This document shows positions 1-6,308 of a stretch of 6,308 bases of DNA, piece after piece. The stretch is from Gammaproteobacteria bacterium (GTDB lineage: Bacteria; Pseudomonadota; Gammaproteobacteria; UBA6429). Made by a program: the position numbers and the translations under genes. The stretch is from the NCBI GenBank assembly GCA_003232015.1, contig QIKU01000179.1, positions 1 to 6,308 on the forward strand. The letters are read 5' to 3'. Under the pieces are notes generated by a model. It was given only the letters and a program-made list of their open reading frames with translations. It ran no database searches and was not told the DNA's origin. Within the stretch, counting starts at the first letter, position 1; every line of letters begins with the position of its first letter.

Positions 1-331
1 AGATTTAAATAAGATTAACCAAACGCAGGAAGAGTCCAGCGAACAGGTACAGCAACGCGTTAGCAAAGCACGACAAATTCAGATTGACCGCAACCAGTGC
101 TCAAACAGTCAGTTAAGCAACAGTCATATTAAAGAGCATTGTCGGTTAGATAAAAAAGATGCCGCACTTTTAGAAAGCGCCATTGAAAAATTAGGTCTAT
201 CGGCACGCGCTTACCAGCGCATATTGAAAGTGGCGAGAACCATTGCCGATCTTGAAAATGAAGAATATATAAATACTAAAATTATTTCTGAGGCCATTTC
301 TTACCGACGTCTGGATAGAGCGGCGGTTTAA
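1..331 (+). CDS. comM: ComM/YifB-family AAA+ ATPase (Mg-chelatase-like), C-terminal fragment
   Basis: This is the 3' end of a gene that begins before the window. The first complete codon is at position 2, and 109 codons precede the TAA at 329-331. The product matches the C-terminal (Mg-chelatase C) domain of ComM/YifB proteins. The segment EEQ/SKARQIQ-like helix is followed by the family hallmark LGLSARAYQRILKVARTIAD (fragment residues 64-83) and by the terminal EAISYRRLDR. The arginine of LSAR lies where AAA+ sensor-2 arginines usually sit. Family members are about 500 aa, so roughly the last fifth is visible; the Walker motifs are outside. ComM is known as a hexameric helicase that promotes branch migration during integration of transforming DNA in naturally competent bacteria; YifB is the less understood E. 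coli homologue. The family call is secure, but the role in this organism is inference. It converges on the EAL regulator gene with a 16-bp gap. Confidence 0.93.
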   Translation, partial: DLNKINQTQEESSEQVQQRVSKARQIQIDRNQCSNSQLSNSHIKEHCRLDKKDAALLESAIEKLGLSARAYQRILKVARTIADLENEEYINTKIISEAISYRRLDRAAV

Positions 332-347
332 ATATAGCTGACTTTAC

Positions 348-2189
348 TTATGCAAAATTCCATTTTTTCTCTATTAACCAGTTTTCAATTTCATATGCCG
401 GTAATGGGCGGCTCATAAAAAATCCCTGTGCAGTATCACAGCCATAGGCCTGCAACATCGCATAGATTATTTTATTCTCAATACCTTCGGCAACTACCCG
501 GTACCCCAGATTATGCGCTAAATCTATGGTGGATTTTACAATAACACTGTTATCTCTGTCCGTATCCATGTTCATTACAAATGATTTATCTATTTTAATT
601 TCATCAACGGGTAATGATTTCAAATAAGATAAAGAAGAATAGCCCGTTCCATAATCATCAATACTTAATAATACACCCAATGCAGACAGATGTTGAAGTA
701 TTATCATTGAGGTGCCGGGATCCTGCATGGTTGAATTCTCAGTGACTTCCAGAATAATATTAGAAGGAATGACATTATATTTTTCAAGATTTTGCTTAAC
801 CAACGCAACAAAAGAACTGTCACTTAAGTCACAAGTTGAAACATTAATTGAAATAGTAAATTCAATACCCATCGCATGCCATTGCGCCCATTGCTGCATA
901 GCCTTTTCAATGACCCAGGTCGTCACTAATCGGATGGTACCTGTTTTTTCTGCCATAGGAATAAAACTATCAGGAGGAACAAAGCCGTATTCAGGATGTT
1001 GCCAACGTATTAGCGCTTCGCAACCGGTTACCCTGTTTGTATTTAAATCAATTTTTGGCTGATAAAAAAGTTCCAGCTCGTCACGTTCAAGCCCTTGTTT
1101 CAATTCCGCCATTAAATTTAGACGATATTTTGTTTCATAGTCATGTGAAACATCATAAATCATATAATTCTTATTTTCTTTGCGAGCATGGTATAACGCA
1201 TTATTTGCATGCTGTATCAATTCATCTGGCGTACCACCATGATCAGGAAAATAAGAGACACCACTGCGAATAATAATGTCGAACATAACATCGGGTAAAT
1301 CAATGGGTGCAAGTAAGCTTGAAGCACAGCGACCAATAATGTGGTCAATATCATCAATGGTCTGAAAGATGGGGACAATAATAGCAAACAGGTCTTCACC
1401 CAAACGTGACAAAGCTGTGCCACTGGTTGCATCTTGAATAATAGAAACGGTATCCGATGTTCGTAAAATAGTTTTTAATCGTACCGTTATTTGTCTTAAC
1501 AGATCTTCATAAGCATGATGACCAATAACATTGTCAATTTCAGTATAATTATCAAAACCTAAAACAATAACAGCCACATTTGTTTTATTCCGCTTACTGA
1601 CAGCGATAAATTGAGATAAACGATCTTCGAATAAGTGCCGATTAGGTAAACCAGTCACATTGTCGTGCAACAGGTTATTCTGTAATTTTTCTTCTGCCTC
1701 TTCTTTTTGTTTAACCGCAGACATTAAACTGTCTGTCTGTGCATTCACAATATGATCTAATGATTTATTTTTTAAAAGCAATTCTTTATAAAAAGCACTC
1801 ATAGCAACAATGGTATTAATTCGTGCCAGCATTTCAAAATGGTCGAAGGGTTTTGCAATAAAGTCCTTGGCACCACACTCAAGCACCTTTACTTTTATTT
1901 CAACATCATCTTCACCTGTTAAAATAATAACGGGGAGATACTCTGCATTGCACTCTTTTTTAAAAACAGCTAATACATCAAAACCATCCATATCAGGCAT
2001 ATTTAAATCAAGTAAGATAACATCCGGGGTATATTTTCTATATAAAGAAGCGGCCTGTCTAGCTTCACGTGTTAAATAAATATTTTTAAATCCCGCGCCC
2101 CGTAAAATTGCATCGATTAAACCAAGCGTTGCTTCATTATCATCAATCGCTAGAATAACGGCATCTTCGTTTTCTGCTGTTAACTTCAT
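348..2189 (-). CDS. Response regulator, REC-(degenerate GGDEF)-EAL, predicted c-di-GMP phosphodiesterase
   Basis: This is a complete 613-aa cytoplasmic protein with three domains. REC (about 10-130) has the acidic pair D16/D17, phospho-acceptor D61 in LLDLNMPDMDGF, T91 and K113 (AKPF), so it should be phosphorylatable. A charged helical linker (about 131-172) probably carries the signal. The GGDEF domain (about 175-345) keeps TGLPNRHLFEDRL and an RTSD motif resembling the inhibitory RxxD site. Its signature, however, reads RLGEDLF (262-268), and the first metal-binding Asp appears to be G211, so cyclase activity is unlikely. EAL (about 355-605) has E391 (EALIRW), N449, E481 (EVTEN), D511/D512 (DDYGTG), K532 (IKIDKS), E568 (VAEGIE) and Q588 (AQGF), the full set needed to hydrolyse c-di-GMP to pGpG. 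ATG is chosen because a TAA stop lies immediately upstream in frame; an AAGGG 13 nt upstream is a distant ribosome site. It is the second gene after hpt, the likely phosphodonor. Confidence 0.93.
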   Translation of the reverse strand: MKLTAENEDAVILAIDDNEATLGLIDAILRGAGFKNIYLTREARQAASLYRKYTPDVILLDLNMPDMDGFDVLAVFKKECNAEYLPVIILTGEDDVEIKVKVLECGAKDFIAKPFDHFEMLARINTIVAMSAFYKELLLKNKSLDHIVNAQTDSLMSAVKQKEEAEEKLQNNLLHDNVTGLPNRHLFEDRLSQFIAVSKRNKTNVAVIVLGFDNYTEIDNVIGHHAYEDLLRQITVRLKTILRTSDTVSIIQDATSGTALSRLGEDLFAIIVPIFQTIDDIDHIIGRCASSLLAPIDLPDVMFDIIIRSGVSYFPDHGGTPDELIQHANNALYHARKENKNYMIYDVSHDYETKYRLNLMAELKQGLERDELELFYQPKIDLNTNRVTGCEALIRWQHPEYGFVPPDSFIPMAEKTGTIRLVTTWVIEKAMQQWAQWHAMGIEFTISINVSTCDLSDSSFVALVKQNLEKYNVIPSNIILEVTENSTMQDPGTSMIILQHLSALGVLLSIDDYGTGYSSLSYLKSLPVDEIKIDKSFVMNMDTDRDNSVIVKSTIDLAHNLGYRVVAEGIENKIIYAMLQAYGCDTAQGFFMSRPLPAYEIENWLIEKKWNFA

Positions 2190-2218
2190 TTAAGTCAAAC
2201 TACCCTTAATTTACCCAT

Positions 2219-2554
2219 TTACTTCTCTGATTTCCTTGTCAGCATAATCCTTTCTACAATCCCAATAATATTTTTTACGCAAGCATCAAGCATATCGTTA
2301 TCCTGCTGACATAATTTTTCTGCTTTTTTGCATTCTTCATATAATTGTGGATAACCATAATTCCCGGAAATGCCTTTCATGTTATGAAGGATGTTTTTAA
2401 GTTCCGTATAGTCTGCTTTGTGCATCGCCTGATCTATTTCTTTTAAATAGACGGGGATGCAGGTAATAAATTTCTTAACCAGGTGTGGAAATGCTGGGTT
2501 GTCACTGTTAAGCAACTCAGAATAAAGTGGCTCAGGATTATCATTTTTACTCAC
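2219..2554 (-). CDS. Stand-alone Hpt (histidine phosphotransfer) domain protein
   Basis: This 111-aa protein consists essentially of one Hpt four-helix bundle. The active-site helix reads ILHNMKGISGNYGYPQL, with H57 as the expected phospho-accepting histidine, K60-G61 after it and G67 further on, matching the Hpt pattern HxxKGxxxxxG. A preceding amphipathic helix (about 22-45) and following helices (about 70-104) fit the fold. There is no kinase, receiver or membrane segment. Hpt proteins shuttle phosphate between receiver domains, typically from a hybrid kinase to a response regulator. The REC-EAL regulator gene starts 29 bp downstream on the same strand, which suggests co-transcription and makes it the obvious partner; this is inference. 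The start is GTG (2552-2554). No in-frame ATG exists between the upstream TAA (2618-2620) and this codon, and the first internal ATG (residue 45) would remove part of the bundle. The only Shine-Dalgarno-like element is a weak GGTG 5 nt upstream, so expression may be modest. Confidence 0.88.
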   Translation of the reverse strand: MSKNDNPEPLYSELLNSDNPAFPHLVKKFITCIPVYLKEIDQAMHKADYTELKNILHNMKGISGNYGYPQLYEECKKAEKLCQQDNDMLDACVKNIIGIVERIMLTRKSEK

Positions 2555-2587
2555 GCGCGCACCGACACTTTTACATCTACATACCTC

Positions 2588-2663
2588 ACTAAAGTATCGG
2601 CAGAAACAGGCTGGACTTTAAAAATTAGTCGCTGAAAAGCTACTCAGAAAATAATACTTTGGT
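2588..2663. repeat. Spaced inverted repeat in the hpt upstream region
   Basis: ACTAAAGTAT at 2588-2597 and ATACTTTGGT at 2654-2663 are inverted copies matching at 9 of 10 positions, separated by 56 bp. The right arm overlaps the -10 hexamer of the candidate promoter. The pair could be two half-sites for a regulator or the base of a long RNA stem in readthrough transcripts. Chance similarity in AT-rich sequence is also possible. Confidence 0.35.
2620..2644 (-). terminator. Weak hairpin plus T-run, possible terminator of the efflux operon
   Basis: The minus strand reads AGTAGC (2639-2644), a 6-nt loop, then GCGACT (2627-2632). These arms pair with one mismatch, and AATTTTT follows. The stem is short and mismatched, so it would be a poor intrinsic terminator on its own. 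It lies downstream of the candidate promoter and so may instead sit in the hpt leader. Confidence 0.2.
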
Positions 2664-2678
2664 ACAGTAAGCTGTTAA
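2651..2678 (-). promoter_or_regulatory. Candidate sigma70-type promoter for hpt-regulator operon
   Basis: On the minus strand TTAACA (2673-2678) is followed after 16 bp by TATTAT (2651-2656). Each hexamer differs from the TTGACA/TATAAT consensus at one position. The bases upstream (2679-2702) are rich in A and T, as in UP-like regions. Transcription would begin near 2644, giving an untranslated leader of about 90 nt before the hpt GTG. It was found by eye only, and such matches can arise by chance in AT-rich DNA. Confidence 0.4.
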
Positions 2679-2702
2679 ATTTTAAGGGGAATTACAAAAA
2701 TT

Positions 2703-5700
2703 CTAGTGGTTTGCCGCTTGCCTTTTTAAATAAACATAATAAAAAACAGGAATAACCACCAAAGTGAGTAAGGTTGACACCAAAATGCCTGCTATCAGTG
2801 TAATAGCCAGACCATTAAAAATGGGGTCATCGAGGATAAAGAAAGCGCCCATCATGGCAGCAAGCCCCGTTAACACAATAGGTTTAGCTCGCACTGCTCC
2901 AGCACGGATCACAGCTTCTTCAAGCACCATACCTTCTTCAATTTGCTGATTAATAAAGTCCACCAGCAAAATCGAATTACGCACAATAATACCAGCCAGA
3001 GCAATCATGCCAATCATAGATGTTGCCGTAAATTGCGCCCCCAAAAGTGCATGTCCCGGGAATACGCCAATCGCAGTAAGTGGAATGGGTGCCATAATAA
3101 CGATGGGAACAAAATACGACCGGAACTGTGCAACCACCAGCAGGTAAATCATAATCAGACCAACCGAATAGGCAATGCCCATGTCACGGAAAGTTTCATA
3201 GGTGATCTGCCACTCACCATCCCACTTTAGACTGTATTCATAAGGGTTGTCGGGCTGTGAAATTAATGATTGTGCAATGGGCTTACCGTATACTATTTTT
3301 TCATTTTGTAATGCTGTGTACATATCCGCCATACTATAAAGCGGGCTGTCCAGTTCACCTGCTGCATCACCGGTAACATAAACAACGGGTAATAAGTCTT
3401 TATGATAGATTGTATTTTGTCGTGACGTATTTCTGACTATCACTAAATCCTGAAGAGAAATTAACTGCCCTTTACGGTTTCTGACTTTAAAGTTAAGCAG
3501 GTCATCTACTGTTGCCTTATTTTTATTTGAATTATGCAAACGTATTGGTAAAGGGTACTTCACCTTGCCGGTGTGCAAATAACTAACATCTTCGCTGTTT
3601 AAGGCGGTGGCAATCGCATCCACTACTGCTTTTTCTGATACTCCCCACAATGCAGCTTTATGCTGATCCACTGCAATGATAAATTTTTCTGCCTTTGCCT
3701 CAATACTGTCGTCAACATCAACGACTGATGCTGTATTTTCAAAAACAGCGCGTACTTTTTTGGCAACATCCAGTTGCCCGCTATAATCCAGGCCATAAAT
3801 TTCTGCAACCAGTGGTGAGTATACAGGCGGGCCCGGCGGCACCTCTACAATTTTTACATTGGCATTATAGCTTGCCGCTATTTTCTGTAGTGGTTCCCGT
3901 ATCGCCTGTGCAATCGTATGGCTTTTTAAATCACGTTGATTTTTATCAACAAGGTTAACCTGAATATCAGCAACATTAGCTCCCTGGCGTAAATAATACT
4001 GGCGTACCAGCCCATTGAAATTAATTGGCGCAGCGGTGCCTGAATAAATCTGGTAATTTTTAACTTCTGGAATTGTTTTAAGATGATCGCCTAATGCTGT
4101 TAATACTCGTGTGGTTTGCTCCAGCGTGGTACCTTCTGGCATATCGACTACAATCTGGAATTCTGACTTATTATCAAACGGCAACATTTTCAACACCACA
4201 ACTTTAAGTGGAATTAAACCAACTGAAAAAATTAATAAAATAATAATGCCATACAGTAATTTGCGGCGATTTGCTGTTGCGCTATTTTCCCTGTCATTAC
4301 GATCAATCAGGAACATCCCAATATAGCGTTTAAAAAACAAATAATATTTTTCATTATTACTGCTGTCATTATGTGCGCTCGGCTTTAGCAAACGATTCGA
4401 TAACCAGGGTGTAACAATAAAGGCGACAAGCAACGAAATTAACATGCCAATCGATGCATTAATGGGTATCGGGCTCATGTATGGCCCCATCAAACCGGTT
4501 ACAAAAGCCATCGGCAATAAGGCAGCAATAACGGTAAAGGTGGCTAATATTGTTGGCCCACCTACTTCATCCACGGCCAAAGGGATAGAGTCTTTTAATT
4601 TATTTGCACCAAGCATCATATGACGGTGAATATTTTCAACTACAACAATGGCGTCATCAACCAGAATGCCAATTGAAAAAATCAGCGCAAAAAGCGAAAC
4701 ACGATTAAGGGTAAAACCCCAGGCCCATGATGCGAACAGTGTCATGGCTAACGTAATGGTTACCGCCAGCCCTACAATAATGGCCTCACGTTTGCCTAAT
4801 GCAAATAAGACAAGCACAACTACTGACAAGGTTGCAAAGACAAGCTTTTGAATTAATTTTTTCGCCTTGGTATTAGCTGTTTCGCCATAATTTCTTGTTA
4901 TATCCAGACGAATATTATCAGGAATAAACACACCTTTTAACTGCTCAATCCGCTTAATAACCGCATTGGAAACATCAACAGCATTCACACCCGCCTGCTT
5001 CGCAATGGCAATGGTCACAGCAGGGTAATTATCTATTTTATTGCCGTGTAAGGTAATATTATTAACCTGTTCAGCCGAACGTTTAATTTTTGCAACATCA
5101 CGCAAATAAACTGGCTTGCCATTATGTACGGCTACAATTAAATCCTGTAGTTCATCAATCGATGACAGAAACTGCCCTGCCTGTACCGCAAATTCTTTAT
5201 TATCGGTAACAGTATAACCTGTTGGCTTTGTTACATTGCTCAGGGTAAGTGCCTGGCGGAGTTCATTTATTGATATATCATAGGCTGCCAGAGCGGCACT
5301 ATTCAGTTCAACATGAACAACGTCTTTATCACCACCTATGGTATAAATATCACGTGTTCCTTTGACACGTTTAATTTCTGTTTCAATCGAATGGGCAACT
5401 TTTAATAAGTCATAACTTGAAACGCTATTATCTTCACTCCAGAGTGTGAGTGAAACAATCGGAACATCATCAATACCTTTAGGCTTAATAAGCGGTTTGC
5501 CGACACCCAGATTTTCTGGTAACCAGTCCTGCTTGGAATACAGGGCATTATATAAACGCACAATGGCCTGGGTGCGATCTTCACCTACCTTAAACTGAAT
5601 AGTTAAAATAGACATACCCGGCTTCGAAGTAGAATAAATATGTTTAACGCCCTGTAACTCTGACAAAATTCGCTCTGCCGGTGAGCTGACCAGTTGTTCC

Positions 5701-5924
5701 ACTTCTTCGGCCGATGCACCATAAAAGGAAATAAAGACATTAGCAAAAGTCACATTAATCTGTGGTTCTTCTTCACGCGGGGTAACAATAATGGCAAAAA
5801 TACCCAGCAAAAAACCAACTAACGCTAGCAGTGGTGTTATCTCGGAGACTAAAAAGAATTTGGCAATCCTTCCCGATAAACCTAATCTTTTTTTATCTGT
5901 TGCGTTATCCGAACCGTCTGTCAT
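2703..5924 (-). CDS. RND efflux transporter, inner-membrane permease subunit (HAE-type, AcrB/TriC-like)
   Basis: This complete 1073-aa permease has the usual RND size and its duplicated layout. A cytosolic N-terminus of about 27 residues precedes TM1 (about 28-48), ending in TPREEEPQINV. A large periplasmic loop (about 49-360) leads to TM2-TM6 (about 362-510). TM7 (about 556-575) precedes the second periplasmic loop (about 576-913), and TM8-TM12 (about 914-1063) close the protein. TM4 carries ILVDDAIVVVENIHRH, so D423/D424 match the AcrB proton-relay pair D407/D408. This places it with hydrophobe/amphiphile exporters rather than heavy-metal (CzcA/CusA) pumps. In TM10 the motif is GIIVRNSILLVDF, giving R982 where AcrB has K940. 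Substrates cannot be read from the sequence. The ATG overlaps the adaptor stop in ATGA, and an AGGG 9 nt upstream serves as ribosome site, indicating translational coupling. The stop is TAG at 2703-2705. No outer-membrane channel gene is nearby. Confidence 0.94.
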   Translation of the reverse strand: MTDGSDNATDKKRLGLSGRIAKFFLVSEITPLLALVGFLLGIFAIIVTPREEEPQINVTFANVFISFYGASAEEVEQLVSSPAERILSELQGVKHIYSTSKPGMSILTIQFKVGEDRTQAIVRLYNALYSKQDWLPENLGVGKPLIKPKGIDDVPIVSLTLWSEDNSVSSYDLLKVAHSIETEIKRVKGTRDIYTIGGDKDVVHVELNSAALAAYDISINELRQALTLSNVTKPTGYTVTDNKEFAVQAGQFLSSIDELQDLIVAVHNGKPVYLRDVAKIKRSAEQVNNITLHGNKIDNYPAVTIAIAKQAGVNAVDVSNAVIKRIEQLKGVFIPDNIRLDITRNYGETANTKAKKLIQKLVFATLSVVVLVLFALGKREAIIVGLAVTITLAMTLFASWAWGFTLNRVSLFALIFSIGILVDDAIVVVENIHRHMMLGANKLKDSIPLAVDEVGGPTILATFTVIAALLPMAFVTGLMGPYMSPIPINASIGMLISLLVAFIVTPWLSNRLLKPSAHNDSSNNEKYYLFFKRYIGMFLIDRNDRENSATANRRKLLYGIIILLIFSVGLIPLKVVVLKMLPFDNKSEFQIVVDMPEGTTLEQTTRVLTALGDHLKTIPEVKNYQIYSGTAAPINFNGLVRQYYLRQGANVADIQVNLVDKNQRDLKSHTIAQAIREPLQKIAASYNANVKIVEVPPGPPVYSPLVAEIYGLDYSGQLDVAKKVRAVFENTASVVDVDDSIEAKAEKFIIAVDQHKAALWGVSEKAVVDAIATALNSEDVSYLHTGKVKYPLPIRLHNSNKNKATVDDLLNFKVRNRKGQLISLQDLVIVRNTSRQNTIYHKDLLPVVYVTGDAAGELDSPLYSMADMYTALQNEKIVYGKPIAQSLISQPDNPYEYSLKWDGEWQITYETFRDMGIAYSVGLIMIYLLVVAQFRSYFVPIVIMAPIPLTAIGVFPGHALLGAQFTATSMIGMIALAGIIVRNSILLVDFINQQIEEGMVLEEAVIRAGAVRAKPIVLTGLAAMMGAFFILDDPIFNGLAITLIAGILVSTLLTLVVIPVFYYVYLKRQAANH

Positions 5925-6308
5925 TCGTTATTACCCTGCGCATTTTGCTGCTGTATAAGAGTGACGGCTTTAATCGGATCCAGAATAATATTCTCACCTT
6001 CAGACAAACCGGCTAATACTTCTATTTCGCTGTCAGCATGGCGATGGCCTAAACGAATTTGCCGGAATGTAATCATGCCTTTTTTATTTTTAATATAAAC
6101 AGCGGTAACTCCACCACGATAAGCCACCGCCTGCAGCGGAATAAGTAGTGCAAATTTTTCACCAATGGTGAGTCCTACCCGTGTATACATCCCCGGATAA
6201 ACTTTGTGATCACCCAGCGGTAAATGCAGCCGGGCAGTAAAAGAATGACTTAACGGATCGGCATAAGGACTGATCGACATGGAGCTGGCTTCGACAGGGA
6301 TATCCCTG
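5921..6308 (-). CDS. RND efflux periplasmic adaptor subunit (membrane fusion protein), C-terminal part
   Basis: The gene enters from the right edge of the window. The frame stays open through 6307, and the ATG at 6278-6280 is internal rather than the start. About 128 codons are visible. The sequence shows the adaptor beta-barrel and membrane-proximal region: SPYADPLSHSFTARLHLP, then the hallmark VYPGMYTRVGLTIGEKFALLIPLQAV, then YRGGVTAVYI, and last IEVLAGLSEGENIILDPIKAV with a short polar Q/N-rich tail. Adaptors of this family are usually 350-400 aa, so roughly the last third is present; the signal peptide or lipoprotein N-terminus, lipoyl and hairpin parts are outside. The protein should sit in the periplasm, linking the permease to an outer-membrane channel. 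Its TGA overlaps the permease ATG by 4 bp, the normal adaptor-permease operon order. The subfamily is not assignable from this fragment. Confidence 0.9.
   Translation of the reverse strand, partial: RDIPVEASSMSISPYADPLSHSFTARLHLPLGDHKVYPGMYTRVGLTIGEKFALLIPLQAVAYRGGVTAVYIKNKKGMITFRQIRLGHRHADSEIEVLAGLSEGENIILDPIKAVTLIQQQNAQGNNE

Larger units (their letters stand above)
2555..2702 (-). other. 148-bp intergenic region between RND permease and hpt
   Basis: No coding frame is supported here. Read on the minus strand it holds, in order, an AT-rich stretch after the permease stop, a candidate sigma70-type promoter (2651-2678), a short imperfect hairpin followed by a T run (2620-2644), and the weak ribosome-binding region of hpt. 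A pair of inverted repeats (2588-2597 and 2654-2663) encloses most of it. The spacing and promoter suggest that hpt and the regulator form their own transcription unit, although readthrough from the permease is not excluded. No known riboswitch pattern, including the c-di-GMP classes, was recognised by eye. Confidence 0.6.

Noticed and set aside
712..1273. Two overlapping plus-strand open frames (712-1062 and 1037-1273)
   Set aside because: They lie antisense inside the EAL/GGDEF coding region. Their translations are Cys/His/Ser-rich with no domain-like pattern, whereas the opposite frame has clear conserved motifs throughout.
1217..1432. Minus-strand open frame in an alternative frame, hydrophobic 71-aa translation
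   Set aside because: It is a frame-shifted shadow of the GGDEF part of the regulator. The apparent membrane segments come from reading AT-rich codons out of frame.
1810..2079. Plus-strand open frame of 89 codons
   Set aside because: It is antisense to the REC domain, which carries every expected phosphorylation residue in the other strand.
2555..2702. c-di-GMP riboswitch upstream of the hpt/phosphodiesterase operon
   Set aside because: This would fit the biology, but none of the conserved riboswitch sequence blocks could be recognised and the only stems seen are short and AT-rich.
2764..3230. Plus-strand open frames at 2764-2949 and 2943-3230
   Set aside because: Both are antisense to the well-conserved TM8-TM12 part of the RND permease. 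The translations are low-complexity Asn/His-rich or Ser/Ala-rich.
3623..4851. Further short open frames at 3623-3808 (-), 3695-3958 (+), 4111-4326 (+) and 4648-4851 (+)
   Set aside because: All lie within the RND permease gene in other frames and show no recognisable motif or ribosome site. The permease reading frame is continuous and conserved across them.
2703..5924. Heavy-metal (CzcA/CusA-like) RND pump
   Set aside because: TM4 carries the Asp-Asp pair typical of hydrophobe/amphiphile exporters, and the TM10 motif is of the (K/R)N type.
5402..6016. Short open frames at 5402-5584 (-) and 5831-6016 (+)
   Set aside because: They are shadows of the permease N-terminus and of the adaptor-permease junction; the ATGA overlap and conserved motifs support the other frames.

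Overview
The window looks like chromosomal DNA from a gammaproteobacterium with moderate to low G+C. The main taxonomic clue is the C-terminus of a ComM/YifB-type AAA+ protein, combined with a proteobacterial RND efflux pair and c-di-GMP signalling genes. I cannot name a genus. The gene content is ordinary. I see no mobile element, CRISPR array, rRNA or tRNA, and no clear sign of recent transfer.

Layout, left to right. Positions 1-331 (+) hold the last 109 codons of a comM-like gene. After a gap of only 16 bp, everything else is on the minus strand and reads right to left. In transcription order there are two modules. The first is an efflux module: the C-terminal part of an RND periplasmic adaptor (5921-6308, its start lies beyond the window), overlapping by 4 bp with a complete RND inner-membrane permease of 1073 aa (2703-5924). 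The second, after a 148-bp intergenic region, is a signalling module: a small stand-alone Hpt phosphotransfer protein (2219-2554) and, 29 bp on, a REC-GGDEF-EAL response regulator of 613 aa (348-2189).

How the genes may work together. The adaptor and permease should form two parts of a tripartite efflux pump; no outer-membrane channel gene is in view. The Hpt protein and the response regulator are the end of a multistep phosphorelay whose sensor kinase is not in the window. The regulator has a complete set of REC phosphorylation residues, a GGDEF domain whose signature has decayed to GEDLF, and an EAL domain with every recognisable catalytic residue. It is therefore best read as a phosphorylation-controlled c-di-GMP phosphodiesterase. 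Nothing in the sequence ties the efflux module to the signalling module beyond shared strand and adjacency. The intergenic region contains a plausible sigma70-type promoter for the hpt-regulator pair and a pair of inverted repeats.

I did not find a clearly undescribed system. The points most worth a second look are the kinase-less Hpt/phosphodiesterase pair, the decayed cyclase domain, the arginine in place of the usual proton-relay lysine in the RND permease, and the structured 148-bp leader.
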